From: Bradyrhizobium paxllaeri
Lineage (GTDB): Bacteria > Pseudomonadota > Alphaproteobacteria > Rhizobiales > Xanthobacteraceae
Reading direction: 5' to 3'
DNA length: 64,000 bases
Assembly: GCF_001693515.2 (NCBI RefSeq)
Contig: NZ_CP042968.1
Coordinates: forward strand, 6,944,001-7,008,000
Shown here: in pieces, positions 1-8,649 of the stretch
Layout: each line of letters begins with the position of its first letter
How positions within the stretch are numbered: the stretch's first letter is position 1
Notes under the pieces: generated by a model
Told to the model about the DNA's origin: nothing
Database searches by the model: none
What the model saw: only the letters and a program-made list of their open reading frames with translations
Position numbers and translations under genes: made by a program

Positions 1-19
1 ACGTCATGCAGTGCGCGAA

Positions 20-51
20 ATGGTGGGCACGCTTCGCTTTGCCCACCCTAC
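20..51. repeat. Dispersed palindromic repeat, family A (half copy)
   Basis: This stretch ends in GCTTTGCCCACCCTAC, the same as the right halves of the copies near 49320, 57990 and 63650. It lies just past the stop codon of the LysR gene. Only the right half of the palindrome is present or visible here. Confidence 0.75.
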
Positions 52-54
52 GCG

Positions 55-966
55 TCACTTCCGCTTCTTCGCTTTCGCAAAATGCTTCGCGAGAAAATCC
101 GCCAGCACCTCCACCCGCGCAGGCCTCGGGCCACCGGGCGGCGTTACCAGATGCACGGCGCCTTCGGGCTGGTGCCAGCCTTTCAGGATCACTTCGACTT
201 CGCCGGAGGCAACGGCATCGCCGATGATGAAGTCCGGAAGATCGGCGATGCCGAGGCCGGCGATGACGCTCGGCAACAGTGCCTCGCCATTGTTGACGCG
301 GAGCTGGCCTGCCGGGCGCACGCTAGCCTCCTCGCCTGAAGCATTGGTGTAGTGCCAGACGTTTGCGGTCGAGAGATAGGCGTAGCCGAAGCATCTGTGC
401 TGGGCCAGGTGCATCGGATGCGTCGGGCGGCCGTGGCGCTTCAGGTAGGAAGGCGCCGCCACGGTGTAGCGCGGCATCGCGCAGAGCCGCCGCGCGATCA
501 GCGAAGAATCCGGCAGCCGCGCGATGCGCAGGCCGGCGTCAAAGCCTTCGCCGATCAGGTCGACGGTTGCATCGCTCAGGTGAAGATCGATCGAGACCTC
601 CGGATAGGCCGCGAGAAATTCCGGCAACATCGGCGCTACCGCCTTCACCCCGAACGTCATCGGCACGGCGAGCCGCACCAGCCCGCGCGGCGCCATTGAT
701 TGCGACAGAGCCTCGTTCTCGGCGTCCTCGCCGTCGGCCAGGAGGCGCGCCGCGCGCTCGGACAGCCTTTGCCCGGCATCGGTCAGCGCCAGCCGGCGCG
801 AGGTGCGGTTGAACAGCCGCGCGCCGAGCCGCTGCTCCAGCCGGCTGACCGCCTTGGAGACCGTGGCCTTGGACAGCGCCAGCTCGGTCGCTGCCGATGC
901 AAATGACCGCAATTCCACGACTTTGGCGAAAATCGCGAGCGCCTCGAAATCCGGGAGTTTTGACAT
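55..966 (-). CDS. LysR family transcriptional regulator
   Basis: A 303-residue protein of standard LysR length. The N-terminal winged helix-turn-helix (about residues 5-65) contains ALSKATVSKAVSRLEQRLG and the LFNRTSRRLALTDAG wing. The remainder is a periplasmic-binding-like effector domain. The start at 966 (MSKLPDF) is preferred over 981 because GGAGG lies about 7 bases upstream. The gene diverges from the SDR-pirin-WrbA operon, which it probably controls through the inverted repeat at 983-1005. The effector is unknown; members with this target set often answer to quinones, aromatics or oxidative stress (inference). Confidence 0.92.
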   Translation of the reverse strand: MSKLPDFEALAIFAKVVELRSFASAATELALSKATVSKAVSRLEQRLGARLFNRTSRRLALTDAGQRLSERAARLLADGEDAENEALSQSMAPRGLVRLAVPMTFGVKAVAPMLPEFLAAYPEVSIDLHLSDATVDLIGEGFDAGLRIARLPDSSLIARRLCAMPRYTVAAPSYLKRHGRPTHPMHLAQHRCFGYAYLSTANVWHYTNASGEEASVRPAGQLRVNNGEALLPSVIAGLGIADLPDFIIGDAVASGEVEVILKGWHQPEGAVHLVTPPGGPRPARVEVLADFLAKHFAKAKKRK

Positions 967-982
967 GCCGACCGCCTCCAAG

Positions 983-1005
983 ACTCATTTTTGGAAACAA
1001 TGAGT
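983..1005. promoter_or_regulatory. Probable LysR operator in the divergent promoter
   Basis: The inverted repeat ACTCATT-N9-AATGAGT lies 17 bases upstream of the LysR start and 78 bases upstream of the SDR start. It is followed by an AT-rich stretch (TTTCTATTTATATACC) suited to a promoter. LysR proteins usually bind interrupted dyads next to their own gene, so autoregulation and control of the operon are inferred. Confidence 0.55.
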
Positions 1006-1082
1006 TTCAATAGTTTCTATTTATATACCACGGCGGACGGCATATCCAATGGCCATCGGAATGCAAGCAATGGAGAAATCCA

Positions 1083-1835
1083 ATGACCAAGAAGCTCTCA
1101 GGCAAGGTAGCCCTCGTCACCGGCGGTTCGCGCGGCATCGGCGCAGCCAGCGCTCGCGCCCTTGCGGAACAAGGCGCCAATGTCGCCATCAGCTACGTCG
1201 CCTCTCCCGACAAGGCGGAGGCCGTCGTCACTGAGCTGAAGGCCAGGGGCGTCAACGCCCGCGCCTACAAGGCTGACCAGGCCTCCTCCGTCGACGTCGA
1301 TCAGTTGGTGAAGAACGTCGCCAAGGATTTCGGCCGGCTCGACATCCTCGTCAACAATGCCGGCGTTGCCGTCGGCAGCGCAGTCGATGATCCCAATGCC
1401 GATACCGCGGCCTTGGCCCGGCAGAGTGCGGTGAACGTCGACGGCGTCATTACCGCGATCCGCGCGGCGGCGAAGCTGATGGGCGAAGGCGGCCGCATCG
1501 TCACGATCGGCTCCGATATCGCGACCCGCGCCTCGTTCCCCGGCCTTGCCGACTACGCCGCCACCAAGGCTGCCGTCGTCGGCTACACCAAGGGCGCGGC
1601 GCGCGACCTCGGACCGCGCGGCATCACCGTCAACGTGCTGCAGCCGGGCTCGATCGACACCGACATGAACCCGGACGACGACCGCGATTTTGCCGACCTG
1701 CAGCGCAAGCAGCACGCGCTGCAGCGCTTCGGCAAGCCGGAAGAGATCGCCGCCGGCGTCGTTTTCCTCGCCAGCCCCGAAGCGTCGTTCGTGACCGGCA
1801 CGGTGCTCAACGTCGACGGCGGCTTCGGCGCGTAA
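1083..1835 (+). CDS. SDR family NAD(P)-dependent oxidoreductase
   Basis: A 250-residue classical short-chain dehydrogenase. The cofactor motif TGGSRGIG is at about residues 13-20, NNAG at about 91-94, and the catalytic YxxxK (YAATK) at about 158-162. The C-terminus FVTGTVLNVDGG is typical of FabG-like members. It is the first gene of a short operon (pirin and WrbA follow) divergent from LysR. That context suggests reduction of a carbonyl or quinone-derived compound, not fatty-acid synthesis; the substrate is not known. Confidence 0.92.
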   Translation: MTKKLSGKVALVTGGSRGIGAASARALAEQGANVAISYVASPDKAEAVVTELKARGVNARAYKADQASSVDVDQLVKNVAKDFGRLDILVNNAGVAVGSAVDDPNADTAALARQSAVNVDGVITAIRAAAKLMGEGGRIVTIGSDIATRASFPGLADYAATKAAVVGYTKGAARDLGPRGITVNVLQPGSIDTDMNPDDDRDFADLQRKQHALQRFGKPEEIAAGVVFLASPEASFVTGTVLNVDGGFGA

Positions 1836-1909
1836 TGCAAATCCAGCGCGGCCGGGCGCATGCCGCCCGGCCGCCTCATTCAAAAAACTTTCAACGAAGG
1901 AATATCCCA

Positions 1910-2608
1910 ATGATCGAACTCAGACCCTTTGCAAAACTCGGCAGCGCCGATCACGGCTGGCTGAAGGCCAAGCATCACTTCTCGTTCGGCAGCCACTATG
2001 ATCCCGCCAACATGGGCCACGGGTCCTTGCGGGTGTGGAACGATGACGAGATCGCGCCGAACACCGGCTTTCCCGCCCATCCCCACGCCAACATGGAAAT
2101 CATCACCTATGTTCGCGAAGGCGCGATCACGCATCAGGACTCGCTCGGCAACAAGGGCCGCACTGAAGCGGGCGACGTGCAGGTGATGAGCGCAGGTTCC
2201 GGCATTCGTCACTCCGAGTACAATCTGGAGCCGTCGAAGACCAAGATCTTCCAGATCTGGATCGAGCCGACGACGACCGGCGGCCAGCCGACCTGGGGCG
2301 CCAAACCGTTTCCGAAGTCGGATCGCCCCGGCAAGCTCGTCACCATCGCCAGCGGCATCGAAGGCGACAAGGACGCGCTGCCGATCCGCGCCGATGCGCG
2401 GGTGCTCGCCACCACGCTGAAGGCCGGCGAGAGCGCGGAATACTCGGCGGAGAAGGCGCGGCACCTCTATCTCGTGCCGGCGGCCGGCAGCGTCGAAGTC
2501 AACGGCGTGCGCGTCAATGCCCGCGATGGCGCCGCGATCCGCGACGAGGCGAAGCTGACGATTACCGCGCTGGAAGATAGCGAACTGGTGCTGGTCGACG
2601 CGGCGTAG
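1910..2608 (+). CDS. Pirin family protein
   Basis: A 232-residue bicupin. The N-terminal cupin carries HPHANMEIITYVREGAITHQDS, the pirin metal-binding pattern with two histidines, a further histidine and a glutamate. A second cupin-like half ends near DSELVLVDAA. The start at 1910 follows AACGAAGGAATATCCCA, giving a GAAGGA ribosome-binding site; the upstream in-frame extension has no family similarity. Bacterial pirins such as YhhW act as quercetinases or redox-sensing proteins. The position between SDR and WrbA fits a quinone or electrophile response. Confidence 0.93.
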   Translation: MIELRPFAKLGSADHGWLKAKHHFSFGSHYDPANMGHGSLRVWNDDEIAPNTGFPAHPHANMEIITYVREGAITHQDSLGNKGRTEAGDVQVMSAGSGIRHSEYNLEPSKTKIFQIWIEPTTTGGQPTWGAKPFPKSDRPGKLVTIASGIEGDKDALPIRADARVLATTLKAGESAEYSAEKARHLYLVPAAGSVEVNGVRVNARDGAAIRDEAKLTITALEDSELVLVDAA

Positions 2609-2627
2609 CTGCGAACACAACTCCTCC

Positions 2628-2711
2628 CGTCATGGCCGGGCGTCGTCCCGGCCATCCACGCCTTGGCAGCAAAGCAAGACGTGGATGCCCGGGACAAGCC
2701 CGGGCATGACG
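2628..2711. repeat. Dispersed palindromic repeat, family D
   Basis: An 84-bp imperfect palindrome running from CGTCATGGCCGGGCGTCGTC to CGGGCATGACG, with an inner pair around CCACGCCTTG and CAAGACGTGG. It lies between pirin and wrbA in the same operon, so it may form a hairpin in the transcript. A shorter copy is at 21357-21387. Confidence 0.8.
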
Positions 2712-2761
2712 GCCGCCCTTTGTCTCAAACACCTCAATCCAAACTCAACAGGAGAGCCACC

Positions 2762-3361
2762 ATGGCCAAAGTACTCGTGCTCTATTATTCCGCCTACGGT
2801 CACATCGAGGCGATGGCGAATGCCGTCGCCGAAGGCGCCCGCAAGGCCGGCGCCATCGTCGATATCAAGCGTGTGCCGGAGCTGGTGCCCGAAGCCGTCG
2901 CAAAAGCCTCGCATTACAAGCTCGATCAAGCCGCGCCGATCGCTGAGATCGCAGACCTCGCCAATTACGATGCGATCGTCATCGGCACCGGCACGCGCTT
3001 TGGCCGGATGGCGTCGCAGATGGCGAACTTCCTCGATCAGGCCGGCGGCCTCTGGGCCAAGGGCGCGCTGCACGGCAAGGTCGGCGGCGCCTTTACGTCA
3101 ACGGCGACCCAGCATGGCGGACAGGAAACCACGCTGTTCTCCATCATCACCAACCTCTTGCATTTCGGCATGACGGTGGTCGGCCTGAACTATGGCTTTG
3201 CCGGACAGATGAAGCTCGACGAAGTCACGGGCGGTGCGCCCTATGGCGCGACCACCATCACCGGCGGCGACGGCAGCCGTCAGCCGAGCGAGAACGAGCT
3301 CGCCGGCGCGCGCTATCAGGGACGCGTGATCGCGGAGACCGCCAGCAAACTGCATGGCTGA
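2762..3361 (+). CDS. wrbA: NAD(P)H:quinone oxidoreductase, WrbA type
   Basis: A 199-residue flavodoxin-fold protein matching the WrbA family length. The FMN phosphate loop [12 protein letters not shown] is at residues 7-18. [17 protein letters not shown] and [17 protein letters not shown] are the WrbA flavin-binding segments. The start at 2762 follows ACAGGAGAGCCACC, a good ribosome-binding site. It catalyses two-electron reduction of quinones. Downstream there is a hairpin terminator. Confidence 0.95.
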   Translation: MAKVLVLYYSAYGHIEAMANAVAEGARKAGAIVDIKRVPELVPEAVAKASHYKLDQAAPIAEIADLANYDAIVIGTGTRFGRMASQMANFLDQAGGLWAKGALHGKVGGAFTSTATQHGGQETTLFSIITNLLHFGMTVVGLNYGFAGQMKLDEVTGGAPYGATTITGGDGSRQPSENELAGARYQGRVIAETASKLHG

Positions 3362-3370
3362 TGGGACAAG

Positions 3371-3402
3371 GGCGGCATTCTCATTCGAGAGTGCCGCCTT
3401 AT
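3371..3402 (+). terminator. Hairpin terminator after wrbA
   Basis: GGCGGCATTCTC, loop ATTC, GAGAGTGCCGCC form a 12-bp stem with one G-T pair. It is followed by only a short T run (TTAT), so it is a weak intrinsic terminator nine bases after the wrbA stop codon. Confidence 0.6.
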
Positions 3403-3634
3403 CTGGTCCATCGGGGCGATGGATTTGGCATGATCGAAATTCTCTTTATTGCTCAACTGGCGCAGCGGCCGCTGCAGGCGGTCGTGCGGCGCTGGTGGTG
3501 CAGGAGCCTCTACCGCGCTTCGCGCGGGCAACGCCGCTGCCCGGAGTGCACGAAATCGTGACGCACGGCTTCTAAACGCCCGATGAATTCTTGATAGCGT
3601 TCGACCTCCCGGTCGGCACGCTGGAGGTTCTGGC

Positions 3635-4582
3635 ATGAGCAGCAATTCGCAAGTCCCGTGGCCGGAATTGCCGACCACGGCGTGGCGTGAAACCTGTGCG
3701 ACCCTGCAGCTCTGGACCCAGATCGTCGGCAAAATTCGCCTGACCAAGTCGCCGTGGCTCAATCATTCCTGGCATGTGGCGCTGTATGTCACGCCGCGCG
3801 GATTGACGACATCACCAGTGCCCGACGGTGCGCGAACGTTCCAGATCGATTTCGATCTCATCGATCATTGCTTGCGGATCTCGACCAGTGACGGCGCGCA
3901 CCGGGACTTTGCGCTGTCGGGTCATTCCGTCGCAAGCCTCTACACCGCCACGCTTGCCGCACTCGGTGAACTCGGCATTGCCGTTGCCATCGACGAGATG
4001 CCGAACGAACTGCCCGATCCGACAAGATTCTCCGAGGATACCGCGCACGCTTCCTACGATCCCGACGCCGTCAGACGCTTCCTGCAAATCCTCGTCAATA
4101 GCGATCGCGTCTTCAAGCAATTCCGCACCGGCTTTCTCGGCAAGGCGAGCCCGGTGCATTTTTTCTGGGGCAGTTTCGATCTTGCGGTGACGCGTTTCTC
4201 CGGCCGCCGCGCGCCGCGTCATCCCGGCGGTGTGCCGCATCTGCCCGACGCAGTCGCACATGAAGCCTATTCACATGAGGTCAGCAGCGCCGGCTTCTGG
4301 CCAGGCGGCGGCGCGATCGATTACCCTGCGTTCTATTCCTATGCCTATCCCGAGCCGCCGGGTTTCCGCGCAGCGAAGGTGCGACCGGATGCTGCCTTCT
4401 TCAGCGAAGCCCTTGGCGAATTCATCCTGCCTTACGACGCCGTACGTACAGCTGCTGACCCCGACAAGGCGCTGCTCGATTTCCTGCAAAGCACCTATGA
4501 GGCCGCAGCGATTTCAGCGAAATGGGATCGCGCCGCACTTGAGTGCGATCCTGGCCAACCCGGTGTGGTGCGTCAGCTTTGA
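3635..4582 (+). CDS. DUF5996 family protein
   Basis: A 315-residue soluble protein starting MSSNSQVPWPELP. The segments WQ-like LQLWTQIVGKIRLTKSPWLNHSW, FQIDFDLIDHCL, HFFWGSFDLAVTRFSGRRAP and YSYAYPEPPGF are hallmarks of the DUF5996 family (established by family resemblance). Function is unknown. The start is supported by GGAGG seven bases upstream. It stands alone after the wrbA terminator, with no operon partner. Confidence 0.85.
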   Translation: MSSNSQVPWPELPTTAWRETCATLQLWTQIVGKIRLTKSPWLNHSWHVALYVTPRGLTTSPVPDGARTFQIDFDLIDHCLRISTSDGAHRDFALSGHSVASLYTATLAALGELGIAVAIDEMPNELPDPTRFSEDTAHASYDPDAVRRFLQILVNSDRVFKQFRTGFLGKASPVHFFWGSFDLAVTRFSGRRAPRHPGGVPHLPDAVAHEAYSHEVSSAGFWPGGGAIDYPAFYSYAYPEPPGFRAAKVRPDAAFFSEALGEFILPYDAVRTAADPDKALLDFLQSTYEAAAISAKWDRAALECDPGQPGVVRQL

Positions 4583-4592
4583 AGTACTTTGC

Positions 4593-4617
4593 AGGGTGGG
4601 CAGCGCGTGCCCACCAT
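4593..4617. repeat. Short family A palindromic repeat
   Basis: AGGGTGGGCAGCGCGTGCCC followed by ACCAT is a compact version of the family A palindrome, located just after the DUF5996 gene. Confidence 0.6.
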
Positions 4618-4681
4618 CCCCGTCTACAGTATGATGGGAGGATAGGCACGGCGCGCCCTTTGCCCCCTACGATTCCCCAAG

Positions 4682-4876
4682 CTAATGCCGCAATTCCGGC
4701 TTCACGATGGTCTGGCGAACCTCGGCGCCGCAATCGGCGCATTCATAGGTGAAATCGATCTTCGCCATGCTCCAATGCGGTTCGACGTCGCGCACATACA
4801 TTTCGAGCCCCACACAACTCGGGCAGATAACGAAGCCCGGCTCGAATTCGTCGTGCTGATGGATATAGGCTGGCAT
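4682..4876 (-). CDS. Small zinc-ribbon hypothetical protein
   Basis: A 64-residue protein starting MPAYIHQHDEFEPGF. Two CxxC knuckles (CPSC and CADC) lie about 27 residues apart, as in a zinc ribbon. The start at 4876 has GGGGAGAG just upstream; the longer frame to 4903 lacks such support. Function is not known. It lies alone between DUF5996 and the exopolysaccharide locus. Confidence 0.75.
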   Translation of the reverse strand: MPAYIHQHDEFEPGFVICPSCVGLEMYVRDVEPHWSMAKIDFTYECADCGAEVRQTIVKPELRH

Positions 4877-5054
4877 GTCGGCTCTCCCCAAGAAAACGCC
4901 CAAGAAAGCATTTACCAGTGATCCCTGACCCGCAGCGCAGCATACGCCTCTGACGTGCAGGCGATCCTAAACTCTCGCGAACACAGGGAGAACATCCCCA
5001 CAATCCCGGCATGTGTGACAGATTTGCACCGCAATTGGAACTCGAGCCCGCGCG

Positions 5055-6242
5055 TCATTTCTCTTCGTGTGACAACGACATACCGAACGCGCGTCGCAGC
5101 CTCGCATCGAGTTGCGGATGGTTTCGCAGCATACCCACCGCGCGATCGCGCAAGGCAAGCGGCCATCCGCGCCAGCTCAAGGCGGCGCTGATATTGATCA
5201 GCGGCAACTGCCTTACGCCGAAGCGGCGCTTGTAGGCGTAATTGCCGACGGAGAAATCGAACTCGCGCACGCCGTCCCTGTGCAGCGCGGCCATGGTGCG
5301 CTCAATGATCAACCGGCCCGGCGAACAGTTCGACCATTTCTTGCCGGCATTGCTGATGCGGACCATCACATAGCGCGAGCCGGCCCTGATCCCGACCAGC
5401 GTCGCCACGATCTCGTCGCCGACCGTGAGCGCCGAGACCACCGCGTAGCCGCTGCCGACGCCATCGCGAACCAGGTTGCGGTAGAACGCTGCGCAAGTCG
5501 CGTCATTGAGAAAGTAGTTCACCCCGAGGCTCCGCATCCGCGCGTCCTGCTGGACCTCGGTGGTGGAGAGAATCCGCAACGCTTCATCAACATCGGTGAC
5601 GATCGCAAAGGAGGCTGCCGGATCGCGGGTGAATACGCGCCAACTCCGCTGCAGTTCCGTGCGCACGACCTTTGCCAGCGTGTACCGCCAGGCGTCGTAA
5701 TCCTCGCCTGTCGTGACGAGATTGCCGTTGAGCGCGCAGGCGCCGCCATCGCCGAGCAAGACGAGCGGGTTGGGTTTGCCATCGAGATCGACGGGCACCT
5801 TGCGGAGGCGGACGAGATCGGCCGGATCTTGCATCCGGCGCAGCGCCGATAACAGACTACGCCACAACACGCGCGCCGCCCTGGCATCGCGCGGCGCGGC
5901 ACTTCCGAGGATCGGCGCGTTGTAGTCGGTCAGATTGAGATCGGCGAATTCGATCGTTGCGATTCTGCCTTGCTGGCGGCGGATCAGCGGCAGCAGCATC
6001 GCCGGTTCGCCAATCGACGCATCCGTAGCAACAGCGATCAGCGGCGCCACGTCCTCCGCACCGGCGAAAGCGCGGTACCAGGCGTCATACCATTGCGGAT
6101 GCTGGAACGGCGTCGACGGGCTGATGTCGTGCCAGCGCGCGACGGCCTGCTGCCAGTCACGCAGCAATTCGACGCGGAACTGCGCCGCGCGGCTTGTAGA
6201 GCGCGCCGCCGGTTGCCCCGCACTGGTCGTCAGCACCGTCAT
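5055..6242 (-). CDS. GNAT family acetyltransferase, BioF2/CelD type
   Basis: A 395-residue protein. The middle and C-terminal part resembles the acetyltransferase-6 (BioF2/CelD) domain often found in polysaccharide loci. It includes RIFTRDP-like aromatic segments, YAVVSALTVGDEIVATLVGIR and the C-terminal FDFSVGNYAYKRRFG, a typical ending of this domain. The start at 6242 is chosen because the preceding cupin gene stops at 6254, leaving an 11-base gap in the same operon. It probably acylates a sugar or lipid intermediate; the acceptor is unknown. Confidence 0.85.
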   Translation of the reverse strand: MTVLTTSAGQPAARSTSRAAQFRVELLRDWQQAVARWHDISPSTPFQHPQWYDAWYRAFAGAEDVAPLIAVATDASIGEPAMLLPLIRRQQGRIATIEFADLNLTDYNAPILGSAAPRDARAARVLWRSLLSALRRMQDPADLVRLRKVPVDLDGKPNPLVLLGDGGACALNGNLVTTGEDYDAWRYTLAKVVRTELQRSWRVFTRDPAASFAIVTDVDEALRILSTTEVQQDARMRSLGVNYFLNDATCAAFYRNLVRDGVGSGYAVVSALTVGDEIVATLVGIRAGSRYVMVRISNAGKKWSNCSPGRLIIERTMAALHRDGVREFDFSVGNYAYKRRFGVRQLPLINISAALSWRGWPLALRDRAVGMLRNHPQLDARLRRAFGMSLSHEEK

Positions 6243-6253
6243 CGGCGTTGCGA

Positions 6254-7186
6254 TTACGCCGCCTTCGGCAGATCGACGATTTTGCCGGGCTCGTTCGCAT
6301 CGAGGCGGAAATCGATGGCGCGGCGAGCCTTCCGCTCGCGCTTGACCCACTTGCTGTCGCGCACGAGCTTCTGCAGCACCTTCTTGCCGAAGAACGATGG
6401 CCCGCGCAGATTGCTGGTTTTCGGCGTGTAGCCGAAACGATGACGCAGCAGGCCGTTGGCGAGGTGGACGATCTGGGCGCGGCGGATATCGTCATTGCCG
6501 TAGGAGACCGTCATGGAGATGTTGACGGTGCCGAGATTCTCGACGCGGTGCGGCGCGTTCAGCGGCCAGTTCAGCATCTGTCCGGGTTCGAGGTCGAACA
6601 CCTGCGCATGCCCGTCATACCAGGGGGCGTAAGGCAGATCGACCTCGACATCGAACAGCGCGATGTCCTCGAGGTGTTGCGCCTTGATGAACGGCGCGGT
6701 GTTTGGATAGACGTAGACCCGCTTGCGGCCGGCGATCTGGATCAGGCCCTGCCCCGGCAGATCGGCATGATAATAAACCTGCGCGTCTGGCGAAGACACC
6801 AGAATGCCGGCCTGATGGTTCGGTACCACGAAGCCAGGAACCTTGGCGGCGATCTCCTCGAACATCCGGTCGATCAGCTTGCGAAAGCGACTGTCGACCG
6901 CGCCGACGTCGCGCATGTTGAGCCAGAGCCCACCGCGCGAAATCGCTTCGATCACCTGCCGTCCCGAGAGGTTACCGATATCGCCTTCGCGCCAGACGCG
7001 GCTGGAGCCCTTGGCGCCGGTCTTGACCAGGCTGTAGTGCTCGCGCGGATAGCTCTCGATCAGTTGCGCGAGTTCGTCCATCGAGAACGCCGGCGATTTG
7101 TGCATCTCGTGCTGCAGCCGGATCGGCTGATGGCTCCAAAGCTCGGAATGCGTCTCATCCCATGTGCTGAAGATCCTGCCCGTCAT
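6254..7186 (-). CDS. JmjC-like cupin protein of polysaccharide locus
   Basis: A 310-residue protein with a JmjC/cupin-8-like core. YYHADLPGQGLIQIAGRKRV (about residues 154-173) gives an HxD pair, and NAPHRVENLG (about 226-235) gives the distal histidine. Together they match the 2-His-1-carboxylate iron site of 2-oxoglutarate dioxygenases (inference from the motif). It is transcribed ahead of the BioF2-type acetyltransferase and divergently from the GT4 gene. It could hydroxylate a polymer precursor or a protein; no substrate can be read from the sequence. Confidence 0.75.
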   Translation of the reverse strand: MTGRIFSTWDETHSELWSHQPIRLQHEMHKSPAFSMDELAQLIESYPREHYSLVKTGAKGSSRVWREGDIGNLSGRQVIEAISRGGLWLNMRDVGAVDSRFRKLIDRMFEEIAAKVPGFVVPNHQAGILVSSPDAQVYYHADLPGQGLIQIAGRKRVYVYPNTAPFIKAQHLEDIALFDVEVDLPYAPWYDGHAQVFDLEPGQMLNWPLNAPHRVENLGTVNISMTVSYGNDDIRRAQIVHLANGLLRHRFGYTPKTSNLRGPSFFGKKVLQKLVRDSKWVKRERKARRAIDFRLDANEPGKIVDLPKAA

Positions 7187-7377
7187 CGCCGCCGCTCCTG
7201 CTGACTTCCATTGTCTCAGTGGCCGCCATTCCGGGTGTCCCGAAATCGCCGCCTGCCGCCATTGCCGTAGCCGCCCGATGTCCCGTTATGAGACGGCCGG
7301 ACGATTTTCATGGTTGGATTGGCAAGAACGGTGCCGGGCAGACACTCGCGCTTACCTGAAGCTAATGTCTGCGCTGT

Positions 7378-8649
7378 ATGGCTAACGCCGACCGTTCCTG
7401 GAACCCCCGCCGCCGCACGATGACTGGAGAAACCCGATATCGGGCGCTGTTTCTCGGCGCGGGACCGCAGATGCATTGCGGCGTCGGCCAGTTCACCCGG
7501 CTGCTGCAGGAGACAATCGAAAAGCTCGAACCTGGGACCAGCGCGACGTTAACCCTGACGCGCAAGGAAGGCACGTTAGCCGAAATCTGGCGCGCGGTCG
7601 GTTCGGCGCAAAGCGTGGTCGGCAACTTTCCGATCGTGGCCTGGAAGCGTGTGATGTTCGCGCCGCTCGCGGCGATGGCGATCGCGCGGTTGCGCCGGCG
7701 CAAGGTCGTCCTGATTCAGCATGAGTGGCGCGGGCTGCACTGGTTGCGCCGCATCACCTACATGCCCGCGCTGATCCTTGCCGATGTCATCGTCATGTTC
7801 TCGCCGCTCGTGCGAAGCGAACTGGCAGACGATCCCCTGCTCGGCTGGACCACGAAAAAGAGCGTGCTGGCACCGCTGCCGCCGAACATCGAGGCGCCGG
7901 CAGGAATTGAGGATTCGAAATTGCGGCATCGCCTGATCGCCGCGAAGGGCGACGGACGACTCCTGATCGGTCATTTCGGATCGATCTATCCGGGCAAGCA
8001 GCCCAATGCGCTGCTCGAGATCGGCGCCATCCTGAAGCAACGCGGGCTCAAGCCGCTGATCGTCTATGTCGGCTCCTTCATTCGCGGCGTCGACAAGGTC
8101 GAGGAGGAGTTCCATGCCCGCGCCAGAGAACTCGATATCGCCGAGGACGTGATCGTCTCCGGCTTCGTCGCCTCCGATCACGAGGTGTTCGGCCTGTTCA
8201 GCGAGATCGACGTCTTCTGCTATCCGCTCGATGAAGGGCTGACCGCACGGCGCTCCAGCATTCTGACCTGCGTGCAGTCAGGCCGTCCGCTGATCGTCGC
8301 GGGTCCCGTGCTGCCGGACGAATTCGACCATCACCCGCGCTTCAAGGAACTGATCAGCCGCGGCGCCATCGTGCTGGTCGCGCGCGGTTCGGACAACGAA
8401 GCCTTTGCCGACCGGATCGCCGCGGCGGTCAAGCGGCCGCCGATACCGCTGCCGTTCGATTTCGACGGCTGGTGGAAGGATGTGGCTGACGCCGTGCGGG
8501 CTGTCATTCCGGGGCGATGCGAAGCATTGAACCCGGAATCTCGAGATTCCGGGTCTGGTCCTTCGGACCATCCCGGAATGACGAATGCTATTTTGCCGCC
8601 CGAAACCGGGCGAGATAGTGCAGCCCGAACACCGCCAGCAGGAACGTGA
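7378..8649 (+). CDS. GT4-like glycosyltransferase with repeat-derived C-terminus
   Basis: A 423-residue GT-B type transferase. The N-terminal half starts RALFLGAGPQMHCGVGQFTR. The C-terminal half has HFGSIYPGKQPNALLE and DVFCYPLDEGLTARRSS, a GT4-like donor site. The start may be 7378 or 7420 (MTGETRYR); neither has a clear ribosome-binding site. Residues 376-402 (VIPGRCEALNPESRDSGSGP and on) are encoded by a family B palindrome, and the last 21 residues are read antisense to the neighbouring Wzy-like gene. The natural C-terminus was probably shorter. It belongs to the exopolysaccharide cluster. Confidence 0.85.
   Translation: MANADRSWNPRRRTMTGETRYRALFLGAGPQMHCGVGQFTRLLQETIEKLEPGTSATLTLTRKEGTLAEIWRAVGSAQSVVGNFPIVAWKRVMFAPLAAMAIARLRRRKVVLIQHEWRGLHWLRRITYMPALILADVIVMFSPLVRSELADDPLLGWTTKKSVLAPLPPNIEAPAGIEDSKLRHRLIAAKGDGRLLIGHFGSIYPGKQPNALLEIGAILKQRGLKPLIVYVGSFIRGVDKVEEEFHARARELDIAEDVIVSGFVASDHEVFGLFSEIDVFCYPLDEGLTARRSSILTCVQSGRPLIVAGPVLPDEFDHHPRFKELISRGAIVLVARGSDNEAFADRIAAAVKRPPIPLPFDFDGWWKDVADAVRAVIPGRCEALNPESRDSGSGPSDHPGMTNAILPPETGRDSAARTPPAGT
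8503..8582. repeat. Dispersed palindromic repeat, family B, inside a gene
   Basis: An 80-bp palindrome from GTCATTCCGGGGCGATGCG to CATCCCGGAATGAC, nearly identical to 36743-36822. It is in frame with the upstream glycosyltransferase and carries no stop codon in that frame. Confidence 0.9.

Noticed and set aside
3361..3561. 66-codon frame after wrbA (QLAQRPLQAVVRRWW...)
   Set aside because: It starts at the terminator and has no ribosome-binding site. A short peptide from 3430 cannot be excluded.
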